Assembly: GCF_022581195.2 (NCBI RefSeq)
Contig: NC_061467.1
Span: 8,122,001 to 8,186,000, forward strand
DNA length: 64,000 nucleotides
Source of the DNA: Helicoverpa zea
Lineage: Eukaryota; Arthropoda; Insecta; Lepidoptera; Noctuidae
Direction: 5' to 3'
Made by a program: the position numbers and the translations under genes. This document shows positions 1 to 11,481 of the stretch, piece by piece (the stretch's first letter is position 1; every line of letters begins with the position of its first letter). The notes below the pieces were generated by a model. That model was not told the origin of the DNA, did not search any database, and saw only the letters and a program-made list of their open reading frames with translations.

Positions 1-1006
1 TGATGCTAATAGTGAATTATGTGAAGACCTTAAAAATGATTAAAAAATAAAAATCTTAAAAGATAAAACGTAAGAAATAGAAGCTGAAATAATTCAAATG
101 GATCTAGATTAAACAAAGAATAATATTTTGTAAATCAATTAGCTATTAAATGTTTCAAAAAAATTATCAATTATATCAAAGTTTAGCCGAAACAAATTAA
201 TGTTGTTCTGTCTTATCTCAATTTTCTAATGTAAAATATTTTATCTAAATTATTTTAAGATTAGTAATTTGTGTCTTGATTTTTTCTTTTAATTTAAGAC
301 TATTTTCGAAAACTATCGTAAAAGCAAGTATAATTTCAACAGGTGGATCAATGTACTTCTCATGTACCAACGTCGCTATAGGAATTCGATATGGTTTGTT
401 CATAGCCCACAAAATTGCTACTTTATTAATATTCCCAGTAAATATAGCTTCCTGTACCTTAGTACTCATAATATTGTATTTAGATACAGTCATAAGTTCA
501 ATTGTAACCCAACTATCTCTGATGACGTCTGTTTTATAAAATTTTCTTTTGCTTTTCTTTCTATAAGTAAAATATTATTATCATTGGTTAGTTTGGTACC
601 CTTGTTGCCTATTAAATTGTTATTGTAGGTACTTCTAGTTTTGATATCCATTCAGTTTAGCTTGCCGCAACAAGACTATCTTCTTTTGTCTTCATATTTA
701 TACAATCAGGTTTTGATTCTAGTACAGCTTCATCGTCTATAAATGCGCCAGTATCTATCAAATTATGTTCAGTTAGAAATCATATGGACCACTATTGATC
801 AAAGTTCAAGTATTTGCTTGCTAGATATTTTTGTAATGAGGAAAATAAAACCTTATCAAAGGGAATCAAGGGCTATGACAGAACTAGACAAAACTCTCTC
901 CAACGAGATTTTAGACCAAAATACAGTCTCCTAAAGGCAATCATAAAATCTCCATTGAAAAAACTATCTTAAGTAGCAGTTGTTAAAGTTGATTTTCATT
1001 TGTCAG
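1..1006. other. AT-rich stretch without a recognised gene
   Basis: Low-GC sequence with frequent stops in all frames. The short open frames near 245-630 and 743-934 have no recognisable domain, no clear splice context and AT-driven composition, so I treat them as noise. Nothing else is supported here up to the candidate exon that begins at 1007. Confidence 0.5.
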
Positions 1007-1084
1007 GTGCCAGGAAGCAGTGCATTAGCAGCTGCAGCGGCAGGAGGTACTTGCGGGGCTCATTCGGCCCCATCAGCGTGCTCG
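1007..1084 (+). CDS. Candidate 26-codon internal exon (Ala/Gly/Ser-rich), host gene unknown
   Basis: A pyrimidine-rich acceptor (ttttcatttgtcag) precedes 78 bases that are much richer in G+C than their surroundings. A gtaaat donor follows. The segment is exactly 26 codons with no stop and reads as an Ala/Gly/Ser-rich low-complexity peptide containing five consecutive alanines (it begins VPGSSALAAAAAGG). Exons like this occur in insect transcription factors and channels with very long introns. I see no partner exon nearby, so the host gene is unknown; it could belong to a gene extending off the left edge or through the region that contains the lectin on the other strand. The call rests only on composition, open frame and splice signals. 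Confidence 0.35.
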
Positions 1085-4000
1085 GTAAATGTAATTTCAA
1101 TTTCTTGATTTTCTGTAGATATTTCATCGATTTTGCAATCAATATTATTTTTTTCATCAAAATCTTCATCTTCTAAACATAAATGATTTAGTCATTCCTA
1201 TTCTATAGTTTTTCTCAATATGTTGGTTGCAAAATCTCTTGTAGAGTCTGTAGTTTAATAAGTTATTTTGAAAACCTTAAGCTAAGCTCTATCCAAATTG
1301 TTTTTCATCACAACTTTTATCATTACCTACCCTTTTGTACATTTCATCTAAATACTTACTGACCTTACTATACCTATTTATACTTCTGTAAATACTTCTT
1401 ATTCAATCTATATTTTTGAAAATTAAAAGCTGGATTGTAGTGATACACATTGTCGTCATGATTTTAATAGATTCGTCAAAACAACATTAAATTGTAATAT
1501 ATCAATTTGTACTGAAATGCCTAGATTTTAATGCATAGAAATGTACATTCCTTTAACACACTAAGTTAATAAACATGACTGAGCATTTTCACAGAGTTCA
1601 GTACAATAGAAAATAAAATAAATTCATAAAAATCTGATAAGGTAGTACGTCAAGGTACTTGAAGTAATCACATTTCTCCATCTCTCAAGGTTTTATACAA
1701 TGCAGGTATTGTAACAATATGTTTAAAGAAAGTCTTCATAGAAACTAGACATTCTATTTAAATAAACAATGATAATATTAACGACAGTCAATCCAATCTG
1801 CAGCTTATATTTTACCATTTTGATAGACCAACAATTATGTTAATAGCAGATATTTTTCGTCCACTAACGTCAAAATCTATTTTGACGGTATCTACTATAG
1901 AATCATGATTGTATGTGTAGGTGTAAATTAAATATCACCGCCCACAAAAATTGTACGTGGTTAACTTGACCTGCCTCAAAACTATTACTTTAATCGTTAT
2001 AGGAAATTACCAAAAAAAATCCTGTAGGCGGATTTCGGGAGTAGTTTTAAATGTCAAGTAGTTTTAAACGTACTATGGTATTGATCTATACTTTATTATA
2101 TTTAAGGCCCTTTCTTTGGATGAAATATAATAGATAAAAATCTATAGTTTTAAGACGTTCTGGAATCCAAATGTGGGTGAAGAAGAAAGCACAGTTGCGC
2201 CATTGGTTAGGGAAGGTCAGGGTCATACCATCAAAACTAATGAATATGAATAACTGTCCCATAATTCCCTTGACATTCATACCACAACTGGCAATACAAA
2301 AAGCTTGCCATACTGCGGAAAAAGAAACTGCAAAATTCTTTTGTGCCAGATACACATATTATCTTAACTATCATTGACTACGGAGGTTAGTGAATTACTT
2401 GGCTTGCAGTAAAACGTAGCGTGATGCCTACCCGCATTGCAGCATTACTTGGTTTGAAGGCCACGGTAAAATCCTGCAGCTGAGCTATATTAAGTTATAA
2501 CGCTTTTGTTCTAAACGGTGCGTGGCCTTCGATGTTGTTGATAAGGCTTGATTGATTATTAATTATTTTACGTTAAGTTTTGGGAAGCAATTAATAATGG
2601 AGGTTAAGTGGTAGGAAGTATTTAACATTTTGAGTTTGAAAGATCGCTTGAACTTGTCTAGTCATGATGCGTAAAAGTGATGTAGTTACGATACGAGATT
2701 ATGACAATTTGGCTTTTCGACTTTGATTAATAAAAATATGAGAACCTTTACAGCATTTACCTTTCCGCTTGAATGCTAGGATACAGCTAATATCAAACTA
2801 GCGTAATCAGTTTCCTGGTAAACGGCGGTGATCACAAATAATTTAAAATCTCTCGCGAAAATAAGTCTCAAGAAAAATATTTGTATCTGCATATGCACAT
2901 ACATAATGACAACATGCAAGCATCATGCTGGTTATAGCTACGGCAGTTCAGTTCTTTTTGATTCCAATTTACCTCTTTTTAAAATGTTGTTAATGAAGAT
3001 AACCATAGTATGTGAAAAATGATTTAAAAAGTCACAAAAAAAGATACACAAGCGTGGTCCAAAAATGCAAATACACACTACAAACAGTGTGTTATAATGA
3101 AATATCGTGTGCGGACGGTAGTTCAAAAGCGGTAGGTACGCTCAAAAGTGCTTCCGCGAAAGCCCTACGTCCCTGAATCTGTTTGAGTTTCGCTTGCTTT
3201 TATTGGTGAACGATGAAGTTATAAAGGCAGGGATCACGTTTCACAGTTTTGTTGGACTGTGAAATAATTTGTAAAGGCATTCGTCAAAAATTGGGGGCGT
3301 TTTTCGTTTGTTTGTTTGTGTTGGTGCGTGTTTGGTGTTGGGCGTCTGGCTTTTGTTTTTTATTTAATGTCTCTTGCAGTTTTCACTTCTTTTATATTCG
3401 ATACTCGAAGATTTACTGACAAATAACCTTTTTTTGAATGCATTTTTTTTTATTTAACTTTTTTTTTCATTACTCTGTATAACGTTTATATCCAATAACG
3501 TGTTCCTCTTTCTATTGAGTGATTAAAAGTAGCACCACTTACATAGCTTCGTCTCGTAAGGTTACGAAGTCAGTTTTCAATATCCTTTCAAATTGCAGTA
3601 GAAAATATAATATAGTCCTTATCTATGTAAAATCATAGTGGTTTCCCACAGTTTTCCTCACATCCTCTACGTATTTCTAAGTATATGAATGTCTAGGTGA
3701 ATGATGCAAGAACTGTTACCAATAGTAAGATGGTATAAAGTTTTTTGTTTCTTTATTTGTATTATAGTGTTAGACAGGCTTATTATATCGAGAAAGGTCA
3801 TAGTCTATATTGATCATGGTGGGTGAAATACGTCGAATGCTCACAAAACTGAGTAAGCTAGTAATGTATTAAATGCCTAAGTTTCAAGCCTTATTATGTA
3901 TGCTCTAGTATATGCCTCACTTTATAGGGTTATTGCGTCAAGGCAATTTAAAATAACGATTTAAGTAAACAGCGCGATCTGTTTAAAAATATATATATAA

Positions 4001-4574
4001 TCAGCAAGGATATAAAATGCACCACAATACCAAGAGCTGTACAGCAGCCTATCAAGCAACATAAATAAAATGCTTCGCACACAGTCGTTGTATCAATAAT
4101 AGCCAGTAAAATAGCCACTAAAATGTGCCGTTTCCACCCCCACGTAAAATGGCGAATAAAACATTATTCTTATAACAATTCCTTTTAGAAAACGGAATCA
4201 GTCTTAGTATTTTTATTGGTCGTAAGCAACCCCATGATAAGTATTCACAATAAAGGTCCGTTTTCCATCTTTAGTGGTTAAAGAATTGTGCACCTTGTGG
4301 TGTTTCTTTTTCTTCTTTTTCAATACCCAATCTTACTCATACCATTTAACTTTAATGTTGGTAAAAATTGCCGAAAAACATCAAATTATCACTATTTTAC
4401 CTACATATTTCTTTTATCTCACATACCATATTTATAATAGCGTTTAATTTGTTAAGATAACATTAATAGACTATTTGTGTTGCCATGGCTGATATGATGA
4501 TAATGATGACTCTAAGCTTTCTGAATTAATCTAACCAAATCAGACAACTGTAAGGATTTTTAAGTAAAAATCCC
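1085..4574. other. AT-rich intergenic or intronic stretch
   Basis: About 3.5 kb with no open frame that looks coding and no clear repeat boundary. Short homopolymer runs and a (TA)n stretch near 3990-4002 are the only simple repeats noted. It ends at the 3' end of the minus-strand lectin gene. Confidence 0.5.
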
Positions 4575-4597
4575 CCGTGTTTTAGTAGAAGGTTTTC

Positions 4598-4603
4598 TTT
4601 ATT
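4598..4603 (-). terminator. Poly(A) signal AATAAA overlapping the lectin stop codon
   Basis: On the minus strand the gene ends in TAATAAA: the TAA stop (4604-4602) shares two bases with a canonical AATAAA. If it is used, cleavage would fall near 4570-4588 and the 3' UTR would be only about 15-30 bases long. Confidence 0.5.
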
Positions 4604-7319
4604 ATTTCTGTGTAGATCTTCCAAAAGGTACAATTAACTCATTCCATCGTAATGTTGGAGATTCGAAGCGTATTTTATTAGCTGCTTTCTCGCAAACAAA
4701 CATGTTCCGTTTGAGAGGATTTGCATCATCCAACTGGCCAGTCCGAAGGATAGTCCCAATATTTTGTGTGCCCATCTTATTGTCCGGTTGTCCTGCAGCC
4801 CATTGGTTGTACACATCGTCTATTTTATCACCTGAAATCGAAAGTCTATAATAATTAGTTGTTTTTGACGTTTGCTTTATTATTTGGACAACGTAATAAA
4901 TTAATTATATTAGCAGCGAACTTGAAAAATGTAAGTAATACCGTGAATGGTAAACCATATGCGGTCGTCCCAGGCTTTTAGACCGATGTGGATTTGCTCC
5001 CATAAATTCGTCGTGTTATCGGTACGAATGGGAAACATATCCTTGACGATGCTTGCCTCCACGTCATCATTCAGGATGACGAGATGACCTCCCTCCGCAA
5101 AGCAGATCATATTCGCGCGGTACCAGGTGTGTTTCTCGTAGTGGACTTTGTAACAACTGCCAGTCTTCTGATTGTAGTGGTATTCTGTATGATTACAAAA
5201 TATTGGGTTATGCACGTAATTTGCAATTTTCTTATAAGGTCATAAGCAAATATATTCGGACAACGATATTTGGTACTTACTGTTATCAAATGTGCCACAT
5301 TCATTTAAAGTACTGTTGTCATGATTTCTATAGCATATGTAGGGTAGTTGGTCGTCGCATGACGCGGTATACATGTAGTGCTCGCTGCCAGAGATGGCCA
5401 TGGTGAGGCATTGTCCTGGGTCGGGCCCTTGTGGGCTCCACTGTATCTCCTGGTCAGACAGTAGAACGCCTAGAGCAAAGAAATCAAAGTTTGTTAAATT
5501 CTCTATCAGAACATTCCAAAAGGACAATGGGCACAAATATATGGGACCTGGTATACCCCACCAATAGGAATGTCATATATATCATTGGATAGGCCTTTTT
5601 ATGTAGAACAACATTTACTATGACAGTTTTGCTGAAATGTTTGTCCGTTCTGAGATATAGATCAAAAACTGTGCAAAAGTTAGAACTAAGTAATCTATTG
5701 ATACCTCAAGTTTTTAAAGGAAAAACTTAGTACTAATAATTTTAAGTCTTGTTTCAAAGAAAATCAGATTACAGATTGGTCAGCATTAGTTTTCAGATTG
5801 TTTTTTATCTATATCTCAGAACGGACAAACAACAGAACAAAGCTGTCATGGTAAATGTTGTTCCAGTTAAAAAGACCTATCCATCGATATGTGTGACTTT
5901 GCTATTGGTGCGGTTTCTCATTACGCGCAATATCCAGTTGGTACAATAAAAGATTCAAATGCTACATAATAGTAACAATTATGGACCTTAACGGGTACAG
6001 CAGGTAGAACATACAAGACTTACACTTAGTAGTTCTTAGATTTTCCTTTAAAAACTTGAGTTATCAATAGATTACTTAGTTCTAACTTTTGCACAGTTTT
6101 TGATCTATATCTCAGAACGGACAAACATTTCAGCAAAACTGTCATAGTGAATATTGTTCTACATAAAAAGGCCTATCCAATGATATATATGACATTGCTA
6201 TTGGTGGGGTATACCAATCTGCCCATTGTCCTTTCAACATTTTCATTACCTTCTATTGAAACGAAGTCGCCATTGGAGAGCAATAAACTAGTTCCCAAGA
6301 AGATGCGACGATTGATACCAAATTTTGTCATTGTTGAGTGAAGAGCTTTGGTCAGCTCTTCGTTAAGTGGAGACGCCAGCACTGCTCCTGGAGAGATCTT
6401 AGAGATAATAATTCTGTAACTGTTGGTGATTTGCGATAAGAGCTATAGCAGAGATGGATTTATGGACTCTAATCGCGAAGCACCGGATATATAGGTATTA
6501 GAAATAGCTGTAGGTGTCAATATTGCCATGATTGCGAAATTTGAGTATGTCTATATGGCAGTAAAATGTGTTTGTGTGTGAACATAATATATAAAACATT
6601 TAAGATAACACATACCGATATCAAAGAAGTGGGGTCAGTTTTTTACACATGAGTGATAACTGTTTAAAGAATGAATTGCATCATACTTTAGACCAGCGAT
6701 TAGTTTAATTTATTTTGCGTCTTATCCGTTTAATTCCATGTCGGGTTCATCTTCTTTTATCGTAAAGACCACCTCCACACTACTCATGAAGTTGGCCAAG
6801 GTTTGGCAAATACGAGGAGCACTTCGGCTTACTTCGACCAATTTTGCCTCGGTATACTCGTTCCTCATTGGCTGCGATCAACTGTCCCACACTGAGGAAC
6901 TTTGCGAGTAGTTTAGTAGTGGAGGCTTTTTGGAAAATGAGTTCTTACCTTCATAGTGACAGCGCAAAAACGCTTGCTCCCACGTTGCTGGAATCACGTG
7001 AAGCTTGAGCCAGCCCTGCACTTCACTGTCGTACAAGTAATCAGGCTTGCATCGCACGGGGCCTGCAAAAAAAGAATTATAAACGTGACAATGTCAAAGG
7101 TTCCTAAACAATTTTTCTCATATCGCTTTCTAAAATTATGGTCTCGGTGGATCCTGCAGCAATATTTCTGCAAATTCTCATAATTTTTCAAAATATGATT
7201 GGATTTATTTGAATTTGCGTTGCTGACTACTTTGGGAGCCTCTAGCCGATGTTAACCATGATTCACTTACCAGCTGCAATCAACAAGTATGACAAACAAA
7301 CTAGATATATCGTTAACAT
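4602..7319 (-). CDS. Immulectin-like C-type lectin with two carbohydrate-recognition domains
   Basis: Six coding exons on the minus strand join in frame: 7319-7271, 7062-6949, 6387-6250, 5469-5281, 5184-4942 and 4831-4602 (963 nt, 320 aa plus stop). All junctions use GT-AG, and split codons restore a continuous lectin sequence. Residues 1-17 are a hydrophobic signal peptide, so the product is secreted. CRD1 spans about residues 33-148, with the four family cysteines at 51, 121, 138 and 146. CRD2 spans about 172-293, with an extra N-terminal pair (Cys158, Cys174), then Cys191 and Cys291, and a QPD motif at 259-261 that in this family points to galactose-type binding. Two tandem CRDs behind a signal peptide is the layout of lepidopteran immulectins, haemolymph receptors that bind microbial glycans and promote prophenoloxidase activation and haemocyte responses. 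In CRD2 the second cysteine pair of the long loop is absent (around residues 268 and 282). CRD1 lacks EPN or QPD, so its sugar binding is doubtful. Confidence 0.88.
5519..6234. repeat. Large inverted repeat (foldback element) in a lectin intron
   Basis: The left arm (about 5519-5726) and right arm (about 6041-6234) are near-identical reverse complements for roughly 200 bases. A third, more diverged partial copy lies between them at about 5795-5930 in the same orientation as the right arm. The whole block lies inside the intron between exons 6387-6250 and 5469-5281. The pre-mRNA could therefore form a hairpin of about 200 bp. No coding capacity is seen. Confidence 0.75.
6772..6925. mobile_element. 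Small TIR element (MITE) in a lectin intron
   Basis: The left end begins CCTCCACACTACTC and the right end, read in reverse complement, begins CCTCCACTACTAAACTACTC. The body is about 154 bp, noticeably GC-richer than the intron, and has no open frame. It ends only 24 bases from the donor end of the exon at 7062-6949. Confidence 0.6.
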
Positions 7320-7380
7320 GTCAGTGGTTATAATTGCACGGGTACTGTATGAATGAATGTATTCCTCTTACGATAACGGG

Positions 7381-7390
7381 TATTTATATA
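7381..7390 (-). promoter_or_regulatory. TATA box of the lectin gene
   Basis: On the minus strand this reads TATATAAATA, about 62 bases upstream of the ATG at 7319. That leaves room for a transcription start near 7345-7358 and a short 5' leader. It is the only strong TATA-like element in the proximal upstream region. Confidence 0.55.
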
Positions 7391-7459
7391 CATACAAAGA
7401 CATTACTGGATAAAAATGGATTTGAGTGTCATCGAGGTCAATTCGTAATCTCTGTTTCG

Positions 7460-7469
7460 GGGGCATTCC
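7460..7469 (-). promoter_or_regulatory. Candidate kappaB (Rel/Dorsal/Relish) site upstream of the lectin
   Basis: The plus strand reads GGGGCATTCC, an exact match to GGGRNNYYCC, about 70 bases upstream of the lectin TATA box. Insect immune-inducible genes commonly carry such sites within a few hundred bases of the start. A match to this degenerate pattern can occur by chance; support comes from its position at an immune-type gene. Confidence 0.4.
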
Positions 7470-8927
7470 TAATTGAAACTAAAATATTTACTTATTGACT
7501 ATATTTTAATGATTTTTATTAAATTAGTAACCCCATTTCCCGAGAGATGTCGCTGTACTTTGGGTTACTTCGCGACATTAATATTTTTTCTGAGTTGTTG
7601 GGGTCAGGATAGCTATGAGCTATAATCGGGAAACAAGGAACACTACACTGAGCGAGGCTCAACACGCTCTTGGCCAGTTTTCTAAAATATTATAAACAGT
7701 ACATATAAAAATCACGATCAAGATAGCCACAATCGCCGTAGAAGCCGATTCGACTTGCGGTATCAAACGCCTTAACGCGCCATCTGCATAAGCCCTTAGT
7801 GACGCGATAAACTCAGTTATGTGTTTTATATGACATTATATTGCACCAAGCTTCTCTTTTCCAATAAAACAACGATGGCAGATGTGACTTTTTTCATTAC
7901 TCTAGTCTGATGTGATTTGCAGTTTTTATTTTATTACACGATAAAATCCGTGTTGATAGACACATTCGATTTAATTAGGGCTCTCGTGATTGGCTGAGAT
8001 GACTTTAAGGCTCAGTAACTCTAGTTTCTATGCTAGACTTTTTATTGCATGACCTTTTTACTCGTAGCCAATGCTATATAAAAAAATTGAATGAGGTATT
8101 CCATTTTGAAATTACATGATCAAAATAATTTGCTAGTCATGATGAAACTTTTAAACAAACGGTCAGGATAGTCTTTAAGTATTCATGCTTTTGAACAAAC
8201 TTTACCCAACTTCGATAAAATAGTCACAAAATTATTTACAGAAGCCTTGTAAATAATTTAAAACAATACATTTTCGGGCTCACGTTGTAACGTTATCCAT
8301 TATTAAGTAAAAAGTTAAATGTACCTCAAAGTTCTCCTTGCTATTAATGATGCCGTCAATTAGAACTTTCTCGAAGTTCACTTGTTACTGTTCGGGATCA
8401 TGATATAATTATTTGTTGAAGTAGCTACTTTGTTTGTGAAGGTTTCGGGTCGAAAGGTATTCTCTAATTAATGTGGATCAAATGTCATTTAGGCAGAGGC
8501 TAAAATGTAGCTTCAGGTGATTATGAACTTTATGTGCACTGTAGAAAGTTGAAATTGGAATTGCGATTATCAATTATACAGATCGATTGAAAATTTGATT
8601 AAAATTTGGATCTGTATTTTTCTACGAAAACGGGGAAATAATCAAGTTACTTTTATTGTAAAGGTTCGTATTAAAATAAGTTTAATTAAATAGTAATAGA
8701 ATTCCCGACAGCCATATTTAATACAAAATACGGCCAGATGTGCTGCCCACGTCACTGACACTAATTTGATTAATGATAGGCCTTTTAGGTTGCTTTTATC
8801 TATGGCGTTCTAGACACGGCTCAAAGCTGGTGCATCCACTTAAGAAAATCATTTACCTATAAGTATTTTCCCAGAGATGTCACTATCAGCAAAGTGTACA
8901 CTTTCAAAATCTTCGTATATAATTGCT
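7470..8927. other. AT-rich intergenic stretch
   Basis: No coding exon or repeat boundary that I can support. The first few hundred bases may include more distal lectin control sequence. Confidence 0.4.
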
Positions 8928-9100
8928 AAAACCGACTTCCCAAAACACTAAAAAGCAAAAAAAAAAACTATTTTTAGGTGCATCGGCCTAGAAGTCGGTG
9001 TCTAATGGATGTTACTAAGTTAATTTTGCCACCGACTTCTAGGCCGATGCACCTAAAAATAGTTTTTTTTTTGCTTTTTAGTGTTTTGGGAAGTCGGTTT
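8928..9100. mobile_element. Near-perfect hairpin element (long-TIR MITE)
   Basis: Arms of about 73 and 71 bp (8928-9000 and 9030-9100) are reverse complements that differ by one base in an A/T run, separated by a 29-bp loop. The ends carry AACCGACTTCCCAAAA, and each arm also holds a short CCGACTTC motif at its loop end. The near identity of the arms suggests a recent insertion or ongoing gene conversion. It has no coding capacity. Confidence 0.8.
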
Positions 9101-9697
9101 AATTTTTTTGTAAAAAAGTTTTTTATTCAAAGCTTTTCAGTGATACGAATAGTTGTCACTATCCATACAAGTGAGAAGTTCTCATCAATACAAAGAATAT
9201 AAGTCCAAATACGAGGTATTTTACATATTCAGTTGTCGAGTTCCCTCGACTTACTTTCTCTGGTCTCCATCATCAGATCAGCTCCAAACCTTCACTGTTG
9301 CAAAGGTCTTGTCAATACAAATAATTTAAGCCCAAACAAGAGGTAGTTTACATATTCAGTTGTCGAGTTCCCTCGACCCTCTCTGGTTTCCATCATCAGA
9401 TTAGCTCCAAATCTTCACAGTTGAATAGTGCTTTTAGGCGTACACCTGAGTGTCAAGTTTTTACCCTATGTAAGCCTACAGCTTTCGAAGGTTGCCCTCG
9501 ATTTCTCAGGGTTTCCATCATCAGATCCTGACCTGATGACTATGGGACCAACTGGCAGCTATTCCGAGTCGAACAAAAAAAGAATCACGTAAATCGGTCT
9601 ATAAACCTCGGAGTAATCGATGTACATACATAGAAAAAAAAAAAAAAAAAACATACCGGCCGAATTGATAACCTCCTCCTTTTTGGGAAGTCGGTTA
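9101..9697. repeat. Modular interspersed repeat with two to three internal copies of a ~128-bp unit
   Basis: Two units starting at 9184 and 9312 share 'tcaatacaaa.aat.taag', 'tacatattcagttgtcgag', 'ttccctcgac' and 'ccatcatcaga'. A third diverged unit lies at about 9480-9550. The block ends in 'tttttgggaagtcggtt' at 9681-9697, the same motif that ends the hairpin element just upstream, so the two probably belong to one composite family. Confidence 0.6.
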
Positions 9698-11139
9698 AAA
9701 ATGGGTGAATAGTTCCTAGATATCTTTTCTACTGACTTAAACTTGCTTAACAACTGGATAGATACTCTTAACTTGAACTACTTCTACTACACTTGCTACT
9801 AATTCACCGACTAACTACTCTAATATAAAACCTTCGACGTAAAACCTCGTTTTATCCAACACTCTTTTGTTTCACCTCGCTTCGGAACGAGAAGTTAGTA
9901 GCCAAGTAAAATAAAAGAGCTTTGCAATCATTGCTAACACAAGTGGTTTATTAAGACTTCTACTAAAAGTATGTAGGTAGTTCGTTAATTGGGTTTATGA
10001 GAGTAAATATTTATTTTGGTCGTACTTATTAGACGAGAAAGTTTCGAAAACTACGCAAAAATTACTGCTTTTTGGACGAAGTTTCTTTGTTTCCTAGAAA
10101 CACCTGCTTAATTATTTTTTGGTTTCCGCATGCTTCAAATATGTATCCATTTTTTTTATTAAAACACTGTGTTTGATTAATATATGGTTTCCATTAAAAA
10201 TACAAAGGTGCTCAGAAACTATGTATAAATTAGTAATTTCTAAGAAGAAAATTCTCAACTGAAAATCGCAGTGAATTCAGCTTCAGAGAGTTAGAGTAAC
10301 TTACTAAAACTTACCGAAATAAAGTAGAACAACACAAAACACTTTTTCGTACGAGTACATCTTTACTTCAGCAATAAGTCTTCAAATGATGATTCATACA
10401 ATAAATAAACGTCAAATAATTGATACAAATGAGATATACTAATTAGTATTCGGCACCATTTAGTGCGTTCAAAGTTCTAATTACGATGTCAATCTGAGCT
10501 AATCGATGGCCTAACAGGCTTTGCCCGTTTCATTGAATAATTGAATGAGTCTAAGAACCTAAATAATAAATAAACATTAGTTCCAAAGAAATGTTGCAAT
10601 GTAATCGCCTTTTAGAAATTTTCAGTTTGTTCTTGAAACTGTAGATTCTGGAAATGGTTTAATTTAGTAAGTTGTTGTAAGGGATAAAGATGTTTTGGAA
10701 GTGAAAGGGTGTTAATGCTTAAGCAGTAATTTGTTAGCTTGTTTTGTGTAATGATTAAGTGTTTATAATAAATACTCAAAACTTTATAGCCCTAACATAA
10801 TTGTGTATAATGTGCAAGAATATTAATTAAAGTGTAATAGAATTGCGTTTCTGTTTAAAAACTTGAAAAGTTACTTGTTGATTTCACATATTCATGTTTT
10901 AAAACAAAAGCATTTCCTACGGTGACGCATCTAATACAAAACAAAATACTATCGGAATGAAATTGAAATATAATATCTCTATCAAAGTCAAACAATATTC
11001 CCAGAACACGAAATAAGTACGTACACAGGAGAATTCCTAGCACATTAATTTAATATACCCACGTCACTTACATCACGGACCGATAGGCTCACTAAATACT
11101 GAATGGTTTCCCTTGAGATCGACGGTTAAACTTCTCAGA
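9698..11139. other. Gene-poor AT-rich stretch
   Basis: No open frame with a plausible domain or splice context. Some TTTATT/AATAAA-like strings occur by composition. Confidence 0.4.
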
Positions 11140-11481
11140 CTGCATACTAAATAGTCGGCCGACAATTGACCCGATGGACGGCAAAAAAATATTTTTAAAC
11201 AAAATCTTGATTCCATTCAAAGTTTTGAGCCGGTGTGATACAGCTAAAAGCCCTTTTTTTCAATGAAAACCTAGCATGTTCCTTAATAGTCTCTTTATAT
11301 ACTAGGGCCGCAGTAACTCTTCCGAATAATCCCGCAGCCCCGGCAGGCTTTGATCCTGGTGGGCCCCACTAAATTCCTGATCTTTGTAATCTACCATTCC
11401 ATTCTACACACCACTACATACCTAGGTAATTGTTTATAAGCTCAAAAAAACTATCGGCCGACTAAAAGTTGGCAGTATGCG
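11140..11481. mobile_element. TIR element carrying TCGGCCGA near its ends, with a nested retroposon
   Basis: The left end (GCATACTAAATAGTCGGCCG) and right end (reverse complement GCATACTGCC...AGTCGGCCGA) are inverted copies. The middle is interrupted at about 11254-11380 by a copy of the GC-rich retroposon family also found at 13.7, 15.8, 40.8 and 51.4 kb. A related uninterrupted element lies at 50723-50930. Confidence 0.55.
11254..11380 (-). mobile_element. Internally deleted copy of a GC-rich SINE-like retroposon
   Basis: It shares 'agggccgc(a/g)gtaactctt', 'aatcccgcagccccggcagg' and a T-run at its left edge with the copies at 15.8 and 51.4 kb. The T-run corresponds to an A-tail on the minus strand. 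It lies inside the TIR element at 11140-11481. Confidence 0.5.

Noticed and set aside
5203..5406. Plus-strand open frame across the lectin exon
   Set aside because: Antisense shadow of the exon at 5281-5469.
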